Part shown: positions 1 through 6,568 of the stretch, piece after piece | How positions within the stretch are numbered: position 1 is the first letter of the stretch | Layout: each line of letters starts with the position of its first letter | Assembly: GCA_023399465.1 (NCBI GenBank) | Contig: JAEWPB010000039.1 | Location: 1 to 27,163 of the forward strand | Direction: 5' to 3' | Length of the DNA: 27,163 bases | DNA from: Pseudomonadota bacterium | GTDB taxonomy: Bacteria > Pseudomonadota > Alphaproteobacteria > Rhizobiales > Rhizobiaceae | The notes under the pieces: model-generated | What the model was told of the DNA's origin: nothing | Database searches by the model: none | The model's input: the letters and a program-made list of their open reading frames with translations, nothing else | Translations under genes and position numbers: made by a program

Positions 1-209
1 GTGTACTTCTTACCGGTGAGGGCAACCTTTTCCGCGTTGATCACGATGACGTTGTCGCCATCATCAACGTGGGGGGTGTAGGTAGCCTTGTGCTTGCCGC
101 GCAGGCGCATAGCGATGATGGAAGCGAGACGACCAACGACGAGCCCTTCGGCGTCGATGATGACCCACTTCTTCTCCACCTCTGCAGGCTTCTGGGAGAA
201 GGTAGCCAT
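1..209 (-). CDS. rplM: 50S ribosomal protein L13, N-terminal part (cut by window edge)
   Basis: L13 is an early-assembling protein of the large ribosomal subunit that binds 23S rRNA. The 69 visible residues start MATFSQKPAEVEKKWVIIDA and continue with VVGRLAS and the RLRGKH/YTPHVD stretch typical of bacterial L13. The family is usually about 150 residues, so roughly half is missing beyond position 1. The ATG is at 207-209 on the minus strand. rpsI normally follows rplM, but that side is outside the window. Upstream lie a roughly 115-nt leader and a well-spaced promoter (331-359), so the gene does not depend on the thioesterase gene upstream of it. Identification is by sequence recognition and is very secure. 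Confidence 0.97.
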   Translation of the reverse strand, partial: MATFSQKPAEVEKKWVIIDAEGLVVGRLASIIAMRLRGKHKATYTPHVDDGDNVIVINAEKVALTGKKY

Positions 210-330
210 GTTGAATACTCTCTTTGGTTGATCCCGGCTTCCGGGGAAGCGGGACGTTTCTTGTTGCTTGTTTGGTGGCCGAAACCGGCCTGTCGGAGCC
301 TGAGGCACTAAGCTTCAATATCCGTTGCGG
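210..330 (-). promoter_or_regulatory. rplM 5' leader with two hairpins
   Basis: The stretch between the predicted transcription start and the rplM ATG can form two hairpins. One is at 232-254 (TCCCG-CTTCC against GGAAG-CGGGA, one bulged G). The other is at 277-290 (GGCCG / CGGCC, loop AAAC). Ribosomal protein operons are often autoregulated through such leaders. That this one is regulatory is inference only; no named leader motif was recognised. Confidence 0.3.
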
Positions 331-359
331 CTTATACGTGCGGGGAACGGTGCCGTCAA
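331..359 (-). promoter_or_regulatory. Promoter of rplM (sigma70 type)
   Basis: On the minus strand TTGACG (359-354) and TATAAG (336-331) are separated by exactly 17 bp. Both hexamers are near consensus, and the start site would lie about 115 nt before rplM. This is the best housekeeping promoter in the left part of the window and fits the high expression expected of a ribosomal protein operon. Confidence 0.6.
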
Positions 360-413
360 GGTCGTGTTCTTGAGCGGCCTGAAAATTATACCAATTAATT
401 CAATATGTTATAT

Positions 414-435
414 ATGTGGTAATATGTAACCACAT
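414..435 (-). terminator. Possible weak terminator or hairpin after the thioesterase gene
   Basis: ATGTGGT (414-420) pairs with ACCACAT (429-435) around an 8-nt loop, immediately beyond the thioesterase stop codon (437-439). The sequence that follows on the minus strand is AT-rich but has no clean U run. An overlapping alternative hairpin uses 407-415 and 422-430. The spacing supports a terminator; the weak stem does not. Confidence 0.25.
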
Positions 436-436
436 T

Positions 437-862
437 TTATCTCGGCGGAATCGAGTAGGTTGCGGTCGCATGCGCCACAAGTTCCTCGCTGTTTTCCTGG
501 TAGATCGAGGCGTCGATCACCGCCAGGCGCTTGCCGAGCTTCAGCAGGCGGCAGCTGCAGGTCAGCGGCGCCGGCTTCGGCATCCTCAGGAAATTGATGT
601 TGAGATTGGTGGTCACGGCGAGGGCGACCGGACCAATATGGGAGAGCACGGCGACATAGGCGGCGACGTCGGCAAGGGCGAACAGAGAGGGCCCGGAAAC
701 GGTGCCGCCGGGGCGCAGGTGCTTGTCGTTCGGATCGAACTGCATGGTGATGCGGCCCGGCGAAATTTCCGTCACGGTGAACACCCGTCCATCGGTGTGG
801 ATCTGCGGAAAATCCGTCTCGAGAAAGGCGTGGATCGCCTCGATGGACATGATCGGCTGCAT
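437..862 (-). CDS. Hotdog-fold acyl-CoA thioesterase (PaaI-like)
   Basis: This 141-residue protein is predicted to hydrolyse an acyl- or aryl-CoA thioester in the cytoplasm; the substrate is unknown. The family pattern is visible: RPGGTVSGPSLFALADVAAYVAV resembles the HPGGTxxGxxLxxLAD helix of PaaI/4HBT enzymes, followed by the strand VALAVTTNLNINFLR and a C-terminal half with the usual hotdog strands. Length matches single-domain members. The start was placed at the ATG at 862 because GAGGGGAG lies about 10 nt upstream; an in-frame ATG further upstream (925) lacks such support. It is divergent from the crotonase-like gene at 966 with 103 bp between them. Both act on CoA esters, so shared control is plausible but unproven. 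Confidence 0.85.
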   Translation of the reverse strand: MQPIMSIEAIHAFLETDFPQIHTDGRVFTVTEISPGRITMQFDPNDKHLRPGGTVSGPSLFALADVAAYVAVLSHIGPVALAVTTNLNINFLRMPKPAPLTCSCRLLKLGKRLAVIDASIYQENSEELVAHATATYSIPPR

Positions 863-965
863 CAATGTGGACTCCCCTCGGTTTTTGCCGGCAGCGGGTG
901 GTCGCGTCCGGCATTTTCGTGTCAAAACGCTGATATCATGAAAGCCGAGCTTGAGGAGCTAGACG

Positions 966-1793
966 ATGGCTGAAGTTGTTTCGTTCAACCGGGAAGGCGG
1001 CGAGCCGCAGGCGCCCGTCACGACAGCGCTGAAGGATGGCGTGCTCCGGCTGACGCTTGCCAATCCGCCGGCAAATGCGCTGTCGATTGCGCTGATGCAG
1101 GCGCTGATGGCCGAACTCGACAAGGCCGCCGCCGATGGCGGGGTGCGGGTGATTGTCATTGCGTCGACCGGCAAGGTGTTTTCCGCCGGACACGATCTCA
1201 AGGAACTGACGGCGCATCGCGGTGACGACGACCGCGGTCGCGCCTTCTTCGAAAAGACCATGCGGCTTTGCGCCGACCTGATGTTGAAGATCACCCGTCT
1301 GCCAAAGCCTGTCATCGCCGAGATCGACGGGCTGGCGACTGCCGCTGGCTGCCAGCTGGTCGCCTCCTGCGATCTGGCGATCTGCACCGACAAGTCGGCC
1401 TTCTGCACGCCGGGCGTCAATATCGGCCTGTTCTGCTCGACGCCGATGGTGGCGGTCAGCCGCGCCGCGCACCGCAAGCAGGCGATGGAGATGCTGCTGA
1501 CGGGCGAGACGATCGACGCCTCGACCGCCAAGGATTTCGGTCTCGTCAATCGCATCGTGCCGCAGGAGTATCTTTCGCAGGTGGTGCAGAAATACGCGGC
1601 CGTCATCGCCTCGAAATCACCCTTGACCCTCAAGATCGGCAAGGAGGCGTTTTACCGCCAGCTCGAGATGCCGGTGGAGGCGGCCTACGATTATGCGGCC
1701 GAGGTCATGGTCGAGAACATGCTGGCGCGCGATGCGGAGGAGGGGATCGGCGCCTTTCTCGAGAAGCGCCATCCCGAGTGGAAGGGCGAGTGA
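966..1793 (+). CDS. Crotonase-superfamily protein (enoyl-CoA hydratase-like, ECHDC3 type)
   Basis: 275 residues with the crotonase fold: LTLANPPANALS near residue 30, the oxyanion-hole segment SAGHDLKE (73-80), and the second oxyanion stretch ATAAGC (124-129). In rat enoyl-CoA hydratase the two catalytic glutamates follow GGGC and sit in the GQPE segment. Here those positions are Gln130 and Gly150, so ordinary hydration is not expected. The pattern is like ECHDC3-type proteins, whose reaction is poorly defined. The start at 966 has GAGGAG 8-13 nt upstream. Its stop codon directly abuts the stop of the convergent transporter gene (TGATCA shared at 1791-1796). The family call is secure; the reaction is not. 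Confidence 0.88.
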   Translation: MAEVVSFNREGGEPQAPVTTALKDGVLRLTLANPPANALSIALMQALMAELDKAAADGGVRVIVIASTGKVFSAGHDLKELTAHRGDDDRGRAFFEKTMRLCADLMLKITRLPKPVIAEIDGLATAAGCQLVASCDLAICTDKSAFCTPGVNIGLFCSTPMVAVSRAAHRKQAMEMLLTGETIDASTAKDFGLVNRIVPQEYLSQVVQKYAAVIASKSPLTLKIGKEAFYRQLEMPVEAAYDYAAEVMVENMLARDAEEGIGAFLEKRHPEWKGE

Positions 1794-2630
1794 TCAGGTG
1801 AGCTTGAGCACCAGCACGCCGGCGGCAATGATGGCGCCGGCGATATAGCGCCAGATGCTGGCCTTTTCCTTCAGCACGAGTACGGAGATCAGCAGGGCGA
1901 AGAGGATCGCGGTTTCGCGTAGCGCCGCCACCGCGGCGATCGGCGCCTTGGTCATCGCCCACAGGGCAAGTCCGTAGGAGGCGATCGAGCCGAAGCCGCC
2001 GAACAGCCCGCGCTTCCAGGTCAGCTTGACGTGCAGCGCCACCGGCGCCACCCCGCGCGTATAGAACGCCCAGGCAAACAGCAGCACCGGCGGCAGCAGC
2101 GCCATCCACAGCGTATAGGAGATGGCATTGCCGGAGGCGCGGGCGCCGACACCGTCGACGAAGGTGTAGGTGGCGATGACGATGGCGTTGGCGAGCGCCA
2201 GCAGCATGGCCCGGCGGCTGCCGTGGCGTGCCTCGAAGGCGAGCGTCAGAACTCCGACCGAAATTGTCATGATCCCGGCCAGCGCGCCGGCGGAGAGGTG
2301 TTCGCCGAGGACGACGCCGCTGGTGACCGCGACGATCAGCGGTGCCACGCCGCGCATCAGCGGATAGACCAGTCCGATGTCGCCGGCGCGGTAGGAGGCC
2401 GCGACCAGCTGGAAGTAGGTGAATTGCAAAACGGCCGAGACCAGGATGAACGGCCAGGCCTCCGGTTTCGGCAACGGCACGAATGGCAGGAAGACGAGAC
2501 CGACCAGGCCGGCCCCGAGCGCAATCATCGCCGCATCCAGCGACTTGTCGGTTCCGGCCTTGACGATGGCGTTCCAGGTGGCGTGCAGCAGGGCACCGAG
2601 CAGAACCAGGGCGATCACGTCAATGGACAA
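1794..2630 (-). CDS. DMT-superfamily (EamA) inner-membrane transporter
   Basis: 278 residues made almost entirely of about ten hydrophobic helices in two homologous EamA halves, for example VIALVLLGALLHATWNAIVK at the N-terminus and YIAGAIIAAGVLVLKLT at the C-terminus. EamA proteins export or import small metabolites such as amino acids, nucleosides or drugs; the substrate cannot be read from sequence. The first codon appears to be TTG (2630), giving MSIDVIALVLL, with a GAGG about 8 nt upstream. No ATG gives an intact first helix, so the TTG is preferred. It is convergent with the crotonase-like gene, with no intergenic space. Length is normal for the family (about 280-300). Confidence 0.88.
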   Translation of the reverse strand: MSIDVIALVLLGALLHATWNAIVKAGTDKSLDAAMIALGAGLVGLVFLPFVPLPKPEAWPFILVSAVLQFTYFQLVAASYRAGDIGLVYPLMRGVAPLIVAVTSGVVLGEHLSAGALAGIMTISVGVLTLAFEARHGSRRAMLLALANAIVIATYTFVDGVGARASGNAISYTLWMALLPPVLLFAWAFYTRGVAPVALHVKLTWKRGLFGGFGSIASYGLALWAMTKAPIAAVAALRETAILFALLISVLVLKEKASIWRYIAGAIIAAGVLVLKLT

Positions 2631-3275
2631 GGTAGAACCTCAGAGAAGGGTATGCCGGGCGGGAGGCAAAGGATTGCCGTTCCTCGCGAAAAAATGCAAC
2701 CGAATTTGGTAGGTCGCCTACATCGGTGGTGACGATCTGCCTTTATGGCTAGCTGGACAATGGATGATATCTGCCGATCGAACCAGTTATTATTATGTAT
2801 TACTTTTATTGTTTTTATTATGCGTCAATATAACAAGGCATTTATGCCATTGCCCAACATAAGTTACTTCTAATGATGGGCAGAACGTAAAGAGAATAAA
2901 AAACAAACAAAAGGTGATTTTGCAAGTCGTTCTCCCGGATGCGTCAATAAAATGACAGCAGAATGGTTTATGTTTGAAGCGACGAGACTTGCCGGCCGCG
3001 CCCGGGACGACTGGGGTTTATCGCCGTAAGGATCTGGTGAACATGTTAATGATTTGATTTTTCAAAAGCTTCTGTCGAGTGCCGGGTTCCGTAACGGCAG
3101 GTAGTGTGCAGGCAGTGCAGGCGGGCTTAACCGCAGTTGACGACAGAAAAAAGCGTCACGGGAAGTGGATCTGCAAGAATTAACCGGTGACGGAAGAACG
3201 ATGGCCAACCCTTGCAGAAAACGCGCGCCGCGTCATGCCGAACCCGATCCGGCCTTATAAGAAAACCGTCGTTGG
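2631..3275. other. 645-bp intergenic region, AT-rich core with small repeats
   Basis: No convincing coding frame is visible. The stretch 2780-2960 is clearly more AT-rich than its surroundings. It contains an 11-bp direct repeat ATGCGTCAATA at 2820-2830 and 2939-2949, a small hairpin GGCA-TTTA-TGCC (2837-2848), and a stem TGCCCAACAT / ATGATGGGCA (2851-2860 with 2873-2882, one mismatch). The right half contains a short repeat GTGTGCAGGCA/GTGCAGGCGG near 3105-3123. It separates two minus-strand genes, so it should carry the transporter promoter and the end of the secreted-protein transcript. A small RNA is possible but unsupported. Confidence 0.4.
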
Positions 3276-3602
3276 TCAGCGCCGTCGCCGGTAGATGAAA
3301 AGGTCATCTTCATCGACGGGCGGCTTGCAGGCATAGACCGGGCAGTTCGGCCGATCCGACGTCGGCACCGTGAAGCGCTGGGGATACTCGTAGTTGCCGC
3401 ACATGCCGGCGTTCGACACGTAGCGGTCGTACAAAGTCATGCCGGCAACGCGAGTGGACGGATAGCGCAGGATGACCGCACGCTCGGCGGCAATCCGGCG
3501 GTGCACCTCGTCGCAGGTCATCGAACGCGAGTTGTATCGGGAAATTGCCAGGGCGGGTGTGGCAAGCATCGTGATCGACAGAAAAACGAGAAGACCTTTC
3601 AT
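3276..3602 (-). CDS. Small secreted cysteine-containing protein, unknown function
   Basis: 108 residues. It begins MKGLLVFLSITMLATPALA, a standard Sec signal peptide with a predicted cut after Ala19. The mature part has four cysteines (30, 68, 87, 92), enough for two disulfides, a MTCDEVHRRIAAERAVILRYPS segment, and an acidic then arginine-rich tail (DEDDLFIYRRRR). It should be periplasmic. From memory, similar short proteins with a 'C..V...I..E.AV.LRYPS' core occur in many rhizobia, but no function is known to me. The ATG at 3602 was chosen because it begins the signal peptide; AGGA lies upstream. It is divergent from the CoA-binding gene, with 108 bp between the starts. Confidence 0.75.
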   Translation of the reverse strand: MKGLLVFLSITMLATPALAISRYNSRSMTCDEVHRRIAAERAVILRYPSTRVAGMTLYDRYVSNAGMCGNYEYPQRFTVPTSDRPNCPVYACKPPVDEDDLFIYRRRR

Positions 3603-3710
3603 CACGGTCGTCCTTTTGCGAAACTGTGCCGGAATTCCGGATATGGAAGGTTCCGTCGTGGTTGCAGATCTGCGACGGATCAAGGCCAGCAAGGGCGAAG
3701 GATGTGCCGC

Positions 3711-4139
3711 GTGAACCACGATCATTATGATAATCAATATATTGCAGAGATTTTGAATTCTGTGAAGACGATTGCGCTGGTCGGCGCCTCGCCGAATGTC
3801 GCGCGTCCCAGCAATGGCGTCATGGGTTTCCTGTTGTCGCGTGGCTATCACGTGATTCCGGTCAATCCGGGCCTCGCCGGCAAGGAGATACGCGGGCAGA
3901 AGGTCTATGCCCGGCTCGCCGACATTCCCGAGCCGATCGACATGGTGGACGTCTTCCGCGCTGCCGAATATCTGGGCGCCGTCGTCGACGAGGCATTGGC
4001 GCTGACGCCCCGGCCGAAGGTCATCTGGGGGCAACTGTCGGTGCGGGACGATGCCGCCGCCGCGAAGGCCGAAGCGGCGGGGATCCACGTTGTCATGGAC
4101 CGGTGCCCCGCCATCGAGATTCCGCGCCTCGGTCTCTGA
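3711..4139 (+). CDS. CoA-binding domain protein (YccU-like)
   Basis: 142 residues covering one Rossmann-type CoA_binding domain. The strand and loop KTIALVGASPN near the N-terminus corresponds to the CoA/nucleotide loop, followed by RPSNGVMGFLLSRGYHVIPVNPG, IPEPIDMVDVFR and VVMDRCPAIE. Such stand-alone proteins bind CoA in solved structures but have no settled role. The start is taken as GTG at 3711 (VNHDHYDNQY), with AAGGA 8-13 nt upstream. An in-frame ATG three codons earlier (3702) overlaps that ribosome-binding site and is less likely. It reads away from the secreted-protein gene and converges on the DUF6455-like gene 12 bp downstream. Confidence 0.85.
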   Translation: MNHDHYDNQYIAEILNSVKTIALVGASPNVARPSNGVMGFLLSRGYHVIPVNPGLAGKEIRGQKVYARLADIPEPIDMVDVFRAAEYLGAVVDEALALTPRPKVIWGQLSVRDDAAAAKAEAAGIHVVMDRCPAIEIPRLGL

Positions 4140-4151
4140 ACTTCCCGCGGG

Positions 4152-4547
4152 TCAGGTGCGGGCGGCCCGCAATTCGTCGAAGGCCTCGGTGTTGCCGCAA
4201 TAGGGCGGGCAATCGTCTCGTTTGTCGCCATGCGCAAGATCGTGGCGGCACTGGGTCTTTGCGACACAGAGCGAGCACGTCATCGACATCTCCCGCAACA
4301 GCGCAGGGTTGGAGCGCTGCATTGCCTCTTCATCGATATTGAACGCCTGCATCAGCACGTGCATTTCGTCTGCGGCGTGCGGACCCCGGCGCGCTAGCAT
4401 CAGCAACTGATCGGCTGTCACGCCGAAGTCACGCGCGAGGCAGTCGAGATCGGCTCCGCTCATTGCGGCGACCCGTCGCTGTTCCTGCCACCAGGAACAT
4501 GCACGGGAGACAATATCTGCAGAAATTGAACTGGTCGCCTTTGACAT
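4152..4547 (-). CDS. DUF6455-like cysteine-rich protein
   Basis: 131 residues. The N-terminal two thirds are helical (WWQEQRRVAAMSGADLDCLARDFGV, then a LLMLARRGP segment). The C-terminus carries cysteines 91, 94, 100, 113 and 117 in the order C-x2-C-x5-C-x12-C-x3-C, a likely metal-binding or Fe-S-binding cluster. This arrangement, with a preceding helical 'D...L' region and the 'W..YC.N...L'-like ending PPYCGNTEAFDEL, matches DUF6455 proteins of alphaproteobacteria as I recall them; the function is unknown. AGGAGGA lies 6 nt before the ATG at 4547, an excellent ribosome-binding site. It is divergent from the sulfhydrylase gene (173-bp gap). Confidence 0.75.
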   Translation of the reverse strand: MSKATSSISADIVSRACSWWQEQRRVAAMSGADLDCLARDFGVTADQLLMLARRGPHAADEMHVLMQAFNIDEEAMQRSNPALLREMSMTCSLCVAKTQCRHDLAHGDKRDDCPPYCGNTEAFDELRAART

Positions 4548-4662
4548 CTTTCATCCTCCTCGGTTGCAAGGAGCATGATCGAGTTGCATTCGGCGGCATT
4601 GATCAGGATCAAATCCGCAACATCTGCCGGAAAAAAGAAACGCCAGACGCGAGATAATGCGG

Positions 4663-4690
4663 TTAACTTTGCCGCTGAAAACGCTATTAT
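4663..4690 (+). promoter_or_regulatory. Candidate promoter of the O-acetylhomoserine sulfhydrylase gene
   Basis: TTAACT (4663-4668) and TATTAT (4685-4690) are 16 bp apart and would start transcription about 24 nt before the ATG. With so short a leader there is no room for a SAM riboswitch. I looked for the SAM-II signature and did not find it. Confidence 0.35.
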
Positions 4691-4720
4691 CCGCGCCGAC
4701 TAGATTTCGTGGAGGAAAAG

Positions 4721-6004
4721 ATGTCGAAAAACAATCCTGGTTTCAATACCTTGGCAGTTCATGCCGGTGCGCAACCTGATCCGACAACCGGAGCGCGCGC
4801 TACGCCGATCTATCAGACGACGTCGTTCGTCTTCCAGGATGCGGACCATGCGGCCGCGCTTTTCGGCCTGCAGCAGTTCGGCAACATCTATACCCGCATC
4901 ATGAATCCGACCCAGGCGGTGCTCGAAGAGCGTGTCGCCGCGCTCGAGGGCGGCACCGCGGCGCTCGCCGTTGCCTCCGGTCATGCCGCGCAATTGCTGA
5001 TTTTCCATACGATCATGCAGCCCGGCGACAACTTCGTCGCCGCCAAGCGCCTCTATGGTGGCTCCATCAACCAGTTCGGCCATGCCTTCAAGTCCTTCGG
5101 CTGGCAGGTTCGCTGGGCGGATCCGGCCGATCCGGCGAGCTTCGAAAGCCAGATCGATGAGAATACCCGCGGCATCTTCATCGAAAGTCTCGCCAATCCG
5201 GGCGGCACCTTCGTCGATATCGCTGCAATTGCCGCCGTGGCCAAGAAAAACGGCCTGCCGCTGATCGTCGACAACACCATGGCGAGCCCCTATCTCGTCC
5301 GTCCGCTCGAGCATGGCGCCGACATCGTCGTCCACTCGCTGACCAAGTTCATGGGCGGCCATGGCAATTCCATGGGCGGCGTCATCGTCGACGGCGGCAC
5401 CTTCGACTGGTCGAAGTCCGGCAAATATCCGATGCTGTCGGAGCCGCGCCCGGAATATGCCGGTGTCGTGTTGCACCAGACCTTCGGCAATTTTGCCTTC
5501 GCGATTGCCTGCCGCGTGCTTGGCCTGCGCGACTTCGGTCCGGCGATCTCGCCGTTCAACGCCTTCCAGATCCTGACCGGCATCGAAACGCTGCCGCTGC
5601 GCATGCAGCGCCATTGCGACAATGCGCTTGCCGTCGCGAAATGGCTGAAGGCTCATCCGAAGGTTGCCTGGGTCAACTATGCCGGGCTGGAGGACGATCC
5701 CAATCATGCCTTGCAGCAGCGCTATTCACCGAAGGGCGCCGGCGCCGTGTTCACCTTTGGTGTCAAGGGCGGCTATGCGGCCGGAAAGGCCTTCGTGGAG
5801 GGCCTCGAACTGTTCTCGCACCTCGCCAACATCGGCGACACGCGTTCGCTCGTCATCCATCCCGCCTCGACCACGCATCGCCAGTTGACCGAAGAGCAGC
5901 AGGTCGCCGCCGGTGCAGGCCCCGATGTGGTGCGCCTGTCGATCGGTATCGAGGACGCAAGCGACATCATTGGCGATCTCGATCAGGCGCTGTCGAAAAT
6001 CTGA
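4721..6004 (+). CDS. metY: O-acetylhomoserine sulfhydrylase / aminocarboxypropyltransferase (PLP enzyme)
   Basis: 427 residues, the normal size for the MetY branch of Cys/Met-metabolism PLP enzymes. These make homocysteine from O-acetylhomoserine and sulfide (direct sulfhydrylation in methionine synthesis). Visible motifs: FNTLAVHAGAQPDPTTGARA at the N-terminus, YTRIMNPTQAVLEERVAALEGG, the substrate and phosphate loop ASGHAAQ, IVDNTMASPYL, and the PLP-binding lysine Lys209 in VVHSLTKFMGGHGN. The C-terminal half has ARHRAL-type contacts replaced by family-typical SLVIHPASTTHRQL. The ATG at 4721 has GGAGGA directly upstream (4711-4716). A cupin gene follows after a strong hairpin. The MetZ (O-succinylhomoserine) type is the alternative; the 427-residue length favours MetY. 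Confidence 0.92.
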   Translation: MSKNNPGFNTLAVHAGAQPDPTTGARATPIYQTTSFVFQDADHAAALFGLQQFGNIYTRIMNPTQAVLEERVAALEGGTAALAVASGHAAQLLIFHTIMQPGDNFVAAKRLYGGSINQFGHAFKSFGWQVRWADPADPASFESQIDENTRGIFIESLANPGGTFVDIAAIAAVAKKNGLPLIVDNTMASPYLVRPLEHGADIVVHSLTKFMGGHGNSMGGVIVDGGTFDWSKSGKYPMLSEPRPEYAGVVLHQTFGNFAFAIACRVLGLRDFGPAISPFNAFQILTGIETLPLRMQRHCDNALAVAKWLKAHPKVAWVNYAGLEDDPNHALQQRYSPKGAGAVFTFGVKGGYAAGKAFVEGLELFSHLANIGDTRSLVIHPASTTHRQLTEEQQVAAGAGPDVVRLSIGIEDASDIIGDLDQALSKI

Positions 6005-6013
6005 TCCCTAACG

Positions 6014-6041
6014 GCGCCATGGCCGGGGGCGGCCATGGCGC
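6014..6041 (+). terminator. 11-bp perfect hairpin between metY and the cupin gene
   Basis: GCGCCATGGCC (6014-6024) pairs perfectly with GGCCATGGCGC (6031-6041) around a 6-nt G-rich loop, 10 bp after the metY stop. There is no U run, so full intrinsic termination is doubtful. It may attenuate or stabilise the metY mRNA, and it ends just before the cupin ribosome-binding site (GGAG, 6044-6047). Confidence 0.4.
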
Positions 6042-6053
6042 ATGGAGCAGCCC

Positions 6054-6398
6054 ATGATCACTCACCTCAGTTTCGACCTGACAGGCATAGAGCCGGAAAT
6101 CGGAGCGCCGGCCTCCGACCGCCTCATCGCCGGCAATCCCGAGCACCGGACATGGAACATCGAGGATGTCGATGGCGGCCTGTTTGCCGGTGTCTGGGAA
6201 TCGACGCCCGGCAAATGGCGGGTCAGCTACGACGAGTGGGAATATTTCCACGTCCACGAGGGCCACTCTATCCTAACGTCGGATGACGGCGAGGTGTTCC
6301 ATCTCCGGGCCGGGGACCGGTTGATCCTGAGACCCGGCTTCAACGGAACCTGGGAAGTGGTTGAAACGACTCGCAAGGATTACGTGATCCGGCTTTAG
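6054..6398 (+). CDS. Small cupin protein (DUF861 / cupin_3 type)
   Basis: 114 residues forming one double-stranded beta-helix barrel. The core reads GVWESTPGKWRVSYDEWEYFHVHEGH, then a gap, then LRAGDRLILRPGFNGTWEVVETTRKDYVI, the standard pattern of DUF861 cupins (ureidoglycolate-hydrolase-like and ethanolamine-utilisation-like folds). A metal site could use the His/Glu residues of the YFHVHEG segment. The function of free-standing members is generally unknown. The ATG at 6054 is preferred over 6042 because GGAG is placed 6 nt before it. Position behind metY on the same strand suggests co-transcription if the hairpin is leaky. No link to methionine metabolism is established. Confidence 0.8.
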   Translation: MITHLSFDLTGIEPEIGAPASDRLIAGNPEHRTWNIEDVDGGLFAGVWESTPGKWRVSYDEWEYFHVHEGHSILTSDDGEVFHLRAGDRLILRPGFNGTWEVVETTRKDYVIRL

Positions 6399-6406
6399 CC
6401 TCTGGC

Positions 6407-6436
6407 CCCGCGTCCTTGGCCGGGCGTGGGGGCGGA
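6407..6436 (+). terminator. Possible terminator hairpin after the cupin gene
   Basis: GCCCCGCG pairs with CGTGGGGGC using one or two G-U pairs, about 10 nt after the cupin stop. No U run follows. It lies between convergent genes (cupin and P450), where termination is expected. Low certainty. Confidence 0.25.
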
Positions 6437-6568
6437 GCACCATTCTGAATGGTCGGTCTGTTCGCACTGGCCGGCCGCTGCCGTTCGCCTCCGGCGCCCG
6501 GAGGGTTGTCGGACCGCTGGAAACGGCCAGCATGGCACCCCTTGAGGGGACTTACCGGTGCCGTGGTA

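Noticed and set aside
4548..4720. SAM-II riboswitch before metY
   Set aside because: The conserved SAM-II core sequence was not found and the likely leader is only about 24 nt.
6439..6453. Palindrome ACCATTC-T-GAATGGT as an operator
   Set aside because: It lies between two convergent gene ends where no promoter is expected; probably chance.
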